Source: a bacterium
Lineage (GTDB): Bacteria; CG03
Direction of reading: 5' to 3'
Length of the DNA stretch: 26,414 nt
Assembly: GCA_013791675.1 (NCBI GenBank)
Contig: VMTI01000139.1
Coordinates: 1 to 26,414 of the forward strand
Shown here: positions 7,399 through 16,500 of the stretch, piece by piece
Layout: every line of letters begins with the position of its first letter
Numbering within the stretch: the first letter of the stretch is position 1
The notes under the pieces: model-generated
The model's database searches: none
Seen by the model: the letters and a program-made list of their open reading frames with translations, nothing else
What the model was told of the DNA's origin: nothing
Made by a program: the position numbers and the translations under genes

Positions 7399-9566
7399 GA
7401 ATGGATGCCGTTCTTACAATAGCGAAAAAAGAGTTCAGGGATTATTTCACAAGCCCTGTGGCTTATATAATACTCACGGTTTTGTGGCTTGTTACTGGCT
7501 GGTTTTTTACGTCTTCCATATTTCTTATAGGCGAGGCGACGCTGGCGGGGATTACATCAAATCTTGACCTGCTTTTTGTTTTTATAGTGCCGGCCATAGC
7601 GATGAGGCTTATATCCGACGAGAAACGTTTCGGCACGATTGAAAATCTTTTGACAAGCCCTATAAAAGCGAAAGAAGTCATCCTCGGCAAATATATAGGG
7701 TCGCTCGCGGTGATTTTTATAGCGCTTCTAGGCATGGCCGTTTATCCTGTGTCGCTGTCTTTTATAGGCCGGCTTGACTGGGGTTATGTTCTCGGTGTGT
7801 TCGCCGGGTATTTTATGCTTGCGGGAATGTATCTGGCGGCGGGGCTTTTCGCGTCGTCTATAACCGCGCAGAATGTATCGGCCTATCTCATATCTTTTGT
7901 CATTTGTTTCGCGTTCTTTATGCTCGGGAAAGTGCTGCCCTTTCTGCCGGATTTTCTGGCGGGCGCGTTTTCCTTTATCGCTTCCGATACGCATCTGGGC
8001 AACATTTCAAAAGGCGTTATTGATATGAGGGACATAATGTATTTCGTCACTTTTTCAGCGCTGTTTCTCGTTCTGTCCGAGTGGAGACTTTCGGCGTTTA
8101 AAAAGAAAAAGAACACCGCCTCGTTTATATTTCTGGGAATACTCGCGGTGGCCAATTATTTCGCGTCTTATTACTTTTTCAGAATTGATATGACATCGGT
8201 AAAATCTTATTCGCTTTCAAAAGCGTCAAAGAAAACGGCAAAAGCTTTTGAGGAACCTGTTTTTATTAAAGCGTATTTTAACGGTGACCTTCCGGCGCAA
8301 TATATGAACATCAAAAATTATCTCGCCGATATTCTGCAGGAATACAAATCGTACAACAGAGCGAAAATAAAATATGAATTTAAAAATCCCTCGGGGAATC
8401 CCGAAGTGATGAAAGAGGCCGCTGAGTCGGGGCTATCCCAGATACAATTCACAAAAATCGCGGCTGATAAATACGAGGTGCATGACGGATACATGGGGCT
8501 GGTCATGTATTACGGCGACAGAAAGGAAGTGATTCCGTACGTAAAAGACACATCCGGCCTTGAATATGTGCTGACCTCATCGTTTAAGAAGCTCCTCAAC
8601 CCCGCCCGACGCAAAATAGCTGTAATCAAAGCTTTTGGTTCGGGGGATTTTTCCGAAGCTCCCGAGCTTGAAGCGCTTATCAGGGAAAATTACGGCATAG
8701 AGGAATTGAGCCCCGGCTCGAGCGCCGACGGTTTTTCGGCGGCCGTGCTGCTTTCGCCAACGGATGAAATGAAAGATGAAGACCTTGAATGGTTTCACGC
8801 CGTTACTGAAAAACTGCCGACGGCTATTTTTATAGACCAGCTGAATGTTCCCATGGACACCTTTTACGCTGCAAAAAACAAATGCGATATGGCGAAACTT
8901 CTCGCTCCTTACGGCGTTAAACTTTATGACGGAACTGTTCTTGATATGCAGAATCAGAGAATAGGCGTGCAGCAGCAGAGAGGATATTTTACGATATCCA
9001 ATATTGTGAATTATCCGCCGCTTGTCTCGGTCACGAATTTTAGCCCAAGCCCCATAAGTGCCAGAATGGAAAGAGCGGTTTTGCCTTACGTTTCGGCTTT
9101 TGAAATTAAGGAAAGCAGCTCATCGGGTATCGCGGCTTTTGCTTTTTCGTCCCAAAAATCATGGCTTGACACGATAACAGTCTTTAATCCGCTGCAGAAA
9201 TTTCTAAAACCCGTTGATGCCCCGGAGGGCCCCTTTGCGCTGGCCGTCACGGTTGTAAAGGCGCCTTTGCGAATGGCGCTTCTAGGCACCTCAAGGTTTA
9301 TAGATTCCTCAATCGCGCAGGACCCGTCCAGCGCGTCTTTTTTCCTCAATATTGTTGATTGGCTCGCGCAGGAAACAGATCTGATAGAAATAAGAAACAA
9401 AGGCGTTTTGTTCCGGCCGCTGAAAAAAATATCCGATTCATCCAGAATTATTTTCAAGTACGTTAATATTTTTCTCAGCCCTGTTCTTATTTTATTCGCG
9501 GACATGATTTTGTGGAGAAACGGTCGCTTAAAGAGGGAATATTTTAAAAAGATTTATGAATCGTAA
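7395..9566 (+). CDS. ABC-2 permease fused to a GldG-type auxiliary domain (GldF-GldG fusion)
   Basis: A 723-residue protein. Residues 1-235 are a GldF-like ABC-2 permease with about six helices and the cytoplasmic motif DEKRFGTIENLLTSPI, where the ATPase couples. A basic linker (KKKK, about 238) leads into a further helix (about 243-262) and an extracytoplasmic ABC_transp_aux (GldG/IFT52-like) region running to about 690. A final helix (about 693-710) closes the protein. In Bacteroidota GldF and GldG are separate chains; here they are one. ATG 7395 overlaps the ATPase stop, with GGAGAAGAAAG just upstream; ATG 7401 is an in-frame alternative. The transported substrate is unknown, but the genes on both sides make surface components. 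Confidence 0.85.
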   Translation: MRMDAVLTIAKKEFRDYFTSPVAYIILTVLWLVTGWFFTSSIFLIGEATLAGITSNLDLLFVFIVPAIAMRLISDEKRFGTIENLLTSPIKAKEVILGKYIGSLAVIFIALLGMAVYPVSLSFIGRLDWGYVLGVFAGYFMLAGMYLAAGLFASSITAQNVSAYLISFVICFAFFMLGKVLPFLPDFLAGAFSFIASDTHLGNISKGVIDMRDIMYFVTFSALFLVLSEWRLSAFKKKKNTASFIFLGILAVANYFASYYFFRIDMTSVKSYSLSKASKKTAKAFEEPVFIKAYFNGDLPAQYMNIKNYLADILQEYKSYNRAKIKYEFKNPSGNPEVMKEAAESGLSQIQFTKIAADKYEVHDGYMGLVMYYGDRKEVIPYVKDTSGLEYVLTSSFKKLLNPARRKIAVIKAFGSGDFSEAPELEALIRENYGIEELSPGSSADGFSAAVLLSPTDEMKDEDLEWFHAVTEKLPTAIFIDQLNVPMDTFYAAKNKCDMAKLLAPYGVKLYDGTVLDMQNQRIGVQQQRGYFTISNIVNYPPLVSVTNFSPSPISARMERAVLPYVSAFEIKESSSSGIAAFAFSSQKSWLDTITVFNPLQKFLKPVDAPEGPFALAVTVVKAPLRMALLGTSRFIDSSIAQDPSSASFFLNIVDWLAQETDLIEIRNKGVLFRPLKKISDSSRIIFKYVNIFLSPVLILFADMILWRNGRLKREYFKKIYES

Positions 9567-10425
9567 ATTATCCGTTATACTCGGAATACTTATTCTTTTG
9601 GCTGTCATACATCATTTTATTAAAAACTCATCGTCGGGAATAAAGCCATTTGCAAATATAAAGGCCGCGCGCGTGATTGAAGTGGAGAACATGGCTTCAA
9701 AAGATAAATTCTGTCTTATCAAATCCCCCGCAGGCTGGGAAATAATTACTTCAACAAATTACCCTGCAGATTCCAGGCGCGCGGAAAGCCTCGCTAATGA
9801 GATTAAAAATTTGAAGTTTGAAACCGTTATTTCTTTTTCTGAAAATAAGCGCTTTGAGCATGAACTCAGCTCCGCCGCCGCCGTTAAGGTGAGCGCCGGG
9901 GCCTTCTTCGCGGGAAAGAAAATGGTATCCGTTCTTGTGGGGAAACGCGCGTTTGACAGAAATCATTTTTACGCGGGTTTTGAAAATGATAAAAAGTCAT
10001 ATCTGGCCGGAGGTTTAAGAAGGGAGCTTCTTTTATCCCCCGCCGAATATTACAGAAACCGCCGTATATCTAAGGTCGCGGAAGAGGACGCCGCGGTTTT
10101 GAAAATAAAAAGCGGCAAAAAAATATACGAAGTTTCCAGGAGTACATCAGGATGGAATTTTCAGGGACCGGCGATGGATGATTTTTATAAGGCCATGTCA
10201 TATTGCCTGAATATGGGGGCTTCTGATTTTTATGACACTAATTTTGTTCCGGCGTACACCATAGAAATAACAAAAAAAGACGGCGCAACCGTGACATGGG
10301 AATTCGGAGAAGCTGAAAAAAATAAATTCTGCGCCCGCGTTCCCTCATCAAACGGCGGCTATATGATATCGACGGAAAAAGCCGCGGCAATCATTAAATT
10401 TTTTCAAAAACATGCTTCGAAATAG
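9556..10425 (+). CDS. DUF4340-domain membrane-anchored protein
   Basis: A 289-residue protein with a single N-terminal anchor (about residues 6-22) and no lipobox cysteine. The rest is a predicted extracytoplasmic domain with the DUF4340 pattern: a repeated 'K.vi.IE....' start, WEIITSTNYPADS, a VLVGKRAFDRNHFYA segment and a second half-repeat from about 180. DUF4340 genes regularly follow GldG-type genes and are thought to be accessory to the same transporter. Here the start overlaps the end of the GldF-GldG fusion by 11 bp, which supports a three-gene operon. Molecular function is not known. The stop is followed within a few bases by the CRP-like site and promoter of the next operon. Confidence 0.75.
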   Translation: MNRKLSVILGILILLAVIHHFIKNSSSGIKPFANIKAARVIEVENMASKDKFCLIKSPAGWEIITSTNYPADSRRAESLANEIKNLKFETVISFSENKRFEHELSSAAAVKVSAGAFFAGKKMVSVLVGKRAFDRNHFYAGFENDKKSYLAGGLRRELLLSPAEYYRNRRISKVAEEDAAVLKIKSGKKIYEVSRSTSGWNFQGPAMDDFYKAMSYCLNMGASDFYDTNFVPAYTIEITKKDGATVTWEFGEAEKNKFCARVPSSNGGYMISTEKAAAIIKFFQKHASK

Positions 10426-10428
10426 TTT

Positions 10429-10444
10429 TGTGACATAAATCACG
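10429..10444. promoter_or_regulatory. CRP/FNR-family-like operator upstream of the surface-protein operon
   Basis: TGTGACATAAATCACG matches the CRP consensus TGTGA-N6-TCACA at nine of ten half-site positions. Its centre lies about 54 bp before the predicted transcription start, just upstream of the -35 box. Binding by a CRP/FNR-superfamily regulator is inference; the regulator gene is not in the window. Confidence 0.5.
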
Positions 10445-10454
10445 TCAAAAAGTC

Positions 10455-10483
10455 TTGACACGCCTTGCGCGGTATTATAGAAT
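10455..10483 (+). promoter_or_regulatory. Sigma70-type promoter of the surface-protein operon
   Basis: TTGACA (10455-10460) and TAGAAT (10478-10483) are separated by an ideal 17 bp. Transcription would begin near 10490, which places the first in-frame ATG (10491) at the start site itself. This supports use of the downstream ATG at 10572. Confidence 0.72.
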
Positions 10484-10490
10484 TTAGCGT

Positions 10491-10571
10491 ATGAAAAAAT
10501 TTATGGATAGAATCAATCTGCGGTCGGGTGACGGCCGCGGGCATATCGGTATTTCCGGGAGGAACGTTATT
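10491..10571 (+). other. Predicted 80-nt 5' leader of the giant surface-protein mRNA
   Basis: The segment from the predicted start site to ATG 10572 contains a hairpin, GCGGTC (10520-10525) with GGCCGC (10533-10538) around a 7-nt loop and one G-T wobble. It ends in a GGGAGG ribosome site (10557-10562). It is in frame with the downstream gene, but the encoded residues are polar and precede a clean signal peptide. No known riboswitch class was recognised. Confidence 0.45.
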
Positions 10572-13500
10572 ATGAAAAATTTTATTAAAGGGATGGCATT
10601 GATGCTTTTTGTCTGTTCAGCCGCAATGGCGGGAAACATTACAGGAACTATAAATTATTCAGGCGCCAATTCGGGTGACCTTTATGTGATGGTAGGACAC
10701 GGTACCCCGGATACAGGGGGTACGGGTAATCTTCCTGTCTTCAGCACCCAGATTGTTTCAGGATATTCCTTTCCTTATAATTATGACACGGGCAATATAT
10801 CGACGGGTACAGATTATAATGTTTTCGCATGGATAGATTCAACAGCCGACGGCAGTTATGACTCTGCCAGCGAAGCGGGCGGGATGTATTCTCCTGCGCC
10901 GGTGACGGTTTCGGTCGCGGCGCCAACTTCAAATATTGATTTTACCTTGCAGGATCCGGGCGCCGCTCCGTCGGGAGTTACGATTGATGTTGACGCTGAC
11001 GGTTATGATTTTTCGGCGGCCACGACAGCCGTATGGGGTTCGGGCGCGGACATAATGTTTTCGTCGGGCACCGTTACGGCTGGTGTTCTGGAGCTTGAAG
11101 TTTATAACCTTGATATTTACGACGCGGGAACAGGTTGGTCTGATGTAAACAGCGTCAACACTTTTGACAACACCGGGTCAGGTTCCAATCATATTGAACC
11201 CTTGGTTGATCACTATTACACATTTAAGGACGATGTTAATAAGGAAACCGTGATAAAAGTTAACGCCGTTTCGGCTACCTCGATTACATTTGAATATAAG
11301 TACGATTATATGTCCGCCGGCACAAGTGGCTATACCTATTATGACACCGGAGCTGGGATTCCTGTGTCATTTGAATCTATTGTTGTCACTTCGGACGGCT
11401 GCGATAATATAATTTCGCCAAACAGCGACAATAATGATGACGAGTTCAGAGTGAATTATGTTTTAACTTCACCGTCGGCGACCATAATGAGCGGCGGCGG
11501 CGCGCAGGTCAGAATTGTGGCCGATACTAACAATAATGGTTACGCGGACACTTTTAAATGGGAGCAGGTGATGTGGGAAAATGACGCACCGCATTTCATA
11601 CCTGCGACCGCGATTTCAACATCAAGCACATACTATAACGTAAACGGTAATGACTGGTGGGGCTATTTTAATTCACTTTCGCAGGATGCAAAAGACGCTT
11701 TGAAGCTGAGTTATCAGGAACTGGACGCTATCCAAGCGAATTCGGATTATGATTTCTGGGAGTGGATAGGCCAGAGCGAGTTTACCGAGCAGGGGGGCGT
11801 ATACAAAACAAATCCCAGAATGGTGAGTATTAATTTTTCATGGGACTGGCTGAAAAGAATTCCTTTAAATGGGGATTGCAAAATTTTTATAGAAGCTGCG
11901 GCTCCGTGGTTTTCGCCGCAGACACTTTTGCTGGGAGAGTCCACTTCCACTATTGTCAGTGTCACAGGAGTGGACGTTATCAGAGGCACGGTCACTCTTC
12001 CCGGAGGAGCGCCTGCCGCTTTTGCCGAAGTCAACGCCGGAAATCAGTACAGCTGGAATCGCACTTATACGGATGAAAACGGTGTATATAAGATGAGAGG
12101 ACTGGGCGTGGGAACTTATCGTATGGAAGCGAGAAAAGCCGGTTTTACGATGGCCCGCAAAGATAATGTTGTCCTTTCAGGCGATGAGGCTTGGCAGAAT
12201 TTTGAGCTTGGCGACGGAGTTAAAATTACCGCCACGATTCAGCTGCCCGCTCCGTTTCAGCCCTATACCGACCAATGGGGAAATACTGTTACTGAACTGT
12301 GGGGCAATCTTGACGCGTGGAGTATGAACAGCCCCGACGGCGGCTGGGCTAATTTCAGGATATCAAGCGGGGCCTCCAGCGCAAAATGCGTACTTCCTCT
12401 GGTAGAGGGGACTTACAATATAAGAGCTAACGCAAACAAATATGTGTCAATTTCAACGACTGTGGTTCTCAAACCGGCAGCTTTAGGCGGTGTTCTCGGA
12501 GCAGGCGCGACATTTTACACCATGACAATAGGCCTAAATCCCGCCGTGGATATAAAGGGATACATTGTCATAACCAGCACCAATATTAACGAGCTTCAGC
12601 AGAGATATGTTGATATTAACGCGAGGTCGACGGATAACATTGTTTGGGCGTGGGGCCAGAGAGAATGGGACCAGAATCAGTGGAACATTTATGCTTCAAG
12701 CACGGTGATACCTTTTACCGTTTGGAATGTCACGCCGAATAAAGGCTATGAACTGCAATTTAATAGTCAGTACTATGCGCAAACTTCGACGACTGTCACT
12801 GTGGGAAACACTAGTCTCGTGATGACAAAAGCCAATGCCATAGAAATAAACGAAGGTGAGGTGATAAGCGGCAATGTCGTTATTAACTGGTCTCCGACAA
12901 CTTATGCCATTTACAAAAATCAGGCGTGGCCTGACGCCGGTGTGTCCAAGATATGGCTGAATATTGACGCTTTTGACGAGCAGGCGCAGCAGGGGAGAAA
13001 TATAGGTTTTTCCGTTCCTATAAGCTCGGATTCTAGTACACCCGTGATAGCCCCTTATGTTATTGCAGGCTTGACGGCAGGCAGACAATATCAGATGAAT
13101 ATTTGGGGACTGAATCAGGGTTTTGAGCAGTCGGACAGATGGATGAAAGTGAGCGCGGGAAGCACAAAAACAATTACTTTTAATCCGTTTTCCGGCAAGA
13201 TAACCGGCACCATTCGTAATCAGGAGGCTACCTCAATCAGCTCAATGACAATAAGTATAAGCTGTCAAAAACTTTGGATGGGAGATCGGAATACGCCCGG
13301 AGCCGTTATTCATCCCGATGCTGCCGGAAATTATTCTATTGAAGAACTGAGCACCGGCGAACATACAATTACAATAATGGAACTGGGCGCAAACGGTCTT
13401 CCTCTTGGAAATTACGGAATGGTGCAGAAAAGAGCGGTTGTTGAAAACGGTCAGACAGCTGCGCTCGGAAATATATATTTGAAACAGGCAGGGCAAATCA

Positions 13501-16500
13501 GCGGAACCCTTGTTCTCAATTCCGCAAAATATTCAACTTGGGATGATGTTTACCGGGTCAGCACACAGCCATATACCGTATATGACAACAGGATGAATCC
13601 TACCCAGATAGCAGGTATCCCGCCGGTGATTATGGCTCTTTCGGTGAAACAGATGAAAAGGGGAGGAGATCCTATGAGTTCGTCCCTGAAGAAATTTATA
13701 TTGCCGTCTTGGAATTACGAAGCTGGTTCCGCTACCGCGACTTTTACAATAAAAGGCCTTGCGGAAGGAAGTTATGTAATTGTTCCGCCGTTGTTTTTTG
13801 ATAAAAGTAATGACGGCCAGGCCGGAATGTTCGGAGGCCAGTTCTCTCCCAACGGCGATCTCGCGTCTAATATTCCCATGATGCCGCTTGCCACGGGCGA
13901 AACAAAAGAGTTGCCGCCGCTTACGCTTATAGACGGCGTTAAGGTCAAGGGTACCGTCCAGAGATCTCAAACCGGAGTTGAGGGGCATTACTGGATTGAA
14001 ATTGTAAGCAGGGAAAATTATACGCCTGTTTCTCCGGGGAAGCCAATTGATTTCTTTGACGCGACTCAATGGGGAGACGCGAGTCAGAAGAATACGCTGA
14101 ACAGCCCGACACAGAGCTTCAGCTTCTCATCAATATATCCCGGCAAATACAACGCTATGATACGAGTGTGGGACCAGAGCTATAAAGACGCTATAGTGCC
14201 GTTTGAAATTCCAGCCGGCTCCACAAAGACAATTGATCTGGGGACCATAATGCTGAAGAAAGGAGCCAATATTACCGGCACTCTCAGAGATAAGGATACA
14301 AGCGGTGTTGTTTATGACGGTGTCAGGGTGCGGTGTGAAAGCATTCCCAGGAAAGAAGGAACCCGTCGGGAGACGCGTGATTATAAGGACCAGTGGGCTG
14401 ACCCTGAAATAAGAATAAGTTCCACAACCGGGATATTTAAACTGAAAAATCTACCCGCCGGCACTTATGAAGTGTCAGTGCAGTGCAGCAAAAGCGATCT
14501 TTCTTACGCGTATGTACAGAAGAGGATAGTCGGTGTCGTGGTGCCGGAATCAACGGGCGATGTTGATTTGGGAACAATAGAATTAAAGAAAGGCAAAAAT
14601 ATTTCCGGTGTTGTGATGACGCCAAACGATTCTGGAATTTTGGTACCTGTTCCCAATGTAAAAGTTGAGGCCGCACCCATGTTCGGAATGACGCACGATT
14701 GGTCCGATTACCGGACGGATTCGCAAGGAAAATTTGTGCTGAAAGGTTTGGACCCTGATGTCGTTTACTGGAAAGTGACGGCCGCGCCGCGTCCTGAGGT
14801 GTGGAACAGGTGGGAGGACGCAGAGTATTACGCGCCGTCAGTTAGAAAGAATGTCATCATAGGAAGCACGAAGACTGTGATTACGGTGGGGCTTCCCGTT
14901 AAAGGAATAACGGGTGTTGTGATGACGCCGATAATTTCCTCCAAGGATAAAATGGAAATACTGATGCCGGAGGGCTTCGGTGATGATAAAGCCGGACTTA
15001 AAACTTTCGGGGCCTTTATTATTGTCCAGAACATCGGCGAAAGATATGCTGATCCTTTTGACGGTTATCAGACTATCAGCCGCGCGCCTTTCTGGGAAGG
15101 GCCTGACGGGGGGCCGGGCAGGTGGAAATCATCCTTTACCATTATGGGTCTCAGTGTAGGCAGTTACAACATGCGCGTTGTGGCGCAGAATTTTAGCTCT
15201 GAATTTATAACAGGAATAAAAATCACATCATCAACGGCGAAGCTTGAGCAACCGCCTATTTATCTTTCGACCGGAGCTGTTTTATCCGGTATTTTCACCA
15301 AGGCCGACGGAAGTAAAGTGAAGGATACGGAAGTTGAACAAGTGGTAGCGGCAAATCCTGATATGACGGACCTTGTTTTTGGACGGCTCATTACAAACAG
15401 CGGTACCGGCGAAATAGAGAGTTACAGTATTGCCGGCCTCCGAAAAAATATTTCTTACACCGTAGTTCTGCCTATGGGTGATGGAGGGCATTCTCTTTTT
15501 ATGGCGCCCGAGCCGCAGAAGATAACACAGGTTGCGCAGACATACAATTTTATTTTTCAGGATAACGCGCCGAGCTTTATCAGCTGGATTAAGAAATCTA
15601 CCGCCAATGTTGTCACCATTGAAGCTTTTGGTTCCGAACCTCTGCGTGAGAGTGCCGCAACCGATATCGTGGTGTTGGACGGTGTTTATGACATTAACGG
15701 TTCCACTGTCGCGGGGAGTTTTGACAGTATTGCCATATCCCTGAATAAAACGGATATAATGGCCAAGTTCACTTTTAGCGGTTCGCAGAATTCAATAAAG
15801 TATCATTTCGAAGGCACTGACCTCAACGGAAATAAACAGTCGCCGGTTGAATGGGCCAAGACACACACGAGCGGGTATCCGTTTGCCTATACATATTATA
15901 AGGCATGGGATAATTACGCTCAGAAGAATATCAATCCCACCTTTGGAGGTACCCTGGAAGTAGGTAACGGCGACGACAGCCAGGTGTATGTGCCCACGGG
16001 AAGCATGGATACGGATACGGATATTAAGGTGACGGTCGGCAAGACGGAATTCCCCAGCGAGTCAATGCCGGCTCCCGCGGCCTTGGGCTTATCAGCTTCA
16101 TCTATCCGCTCATATGCGGCAAAGAGAGACAGCTTTTATACATCGCTTTACGGCGCGGCAATGCCTTCTCTTGAAGGGCCGGAACTTGCTGTTTCTACGA
16201 TGAGCGCTCTTTACGAAATCAAGGCGAGGCTCGTCAGCGGACCTCTCGCGTCAATCGCGGCAAACCAGTCGGTGGATTTGACTTTTGAATACGACTCTAC
16301 AATTTCCACACATCCCGCGACAGATAATATTTATGTTTATTCGTCGACGGCTTCATCCAACGCGGAATGGAATCTTGTGGACGGCTCGCCTGTGATAAAT
16401 ACCGACGATAATACGATAACGGTTCAGACGAACCACTTCTCGTATTTTGCCGTGTTTAAACTTTCGGCGGCTCCGAGTGTGACAATCGTAAATCCGACGG

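Noticed and set aside
10491..10570. Cyclic-di-GMP (GEMM) or other riboswitch in the giant protein's leader
   Set aside because: There is one GC-rich hairpin, but the conserved junction and tetraloop-receptor sequences of GEMM and other common classes were not found.
10491..10571. ATG 10491 as the start of the giant surface protein
   Set aside because: It would sit at the predicted transcription start with no ribosome site and place 27 polar residues before a good signal peptide. ATG 10572 has GGGAGG at proper spacing.
16008..16025. Short tandem GATACG/GATAC-like run in the giant protein gene
   Set aside because: It encodes the DTDTDI residues of the protein and has only two to three units, too short to call a repeat tract.
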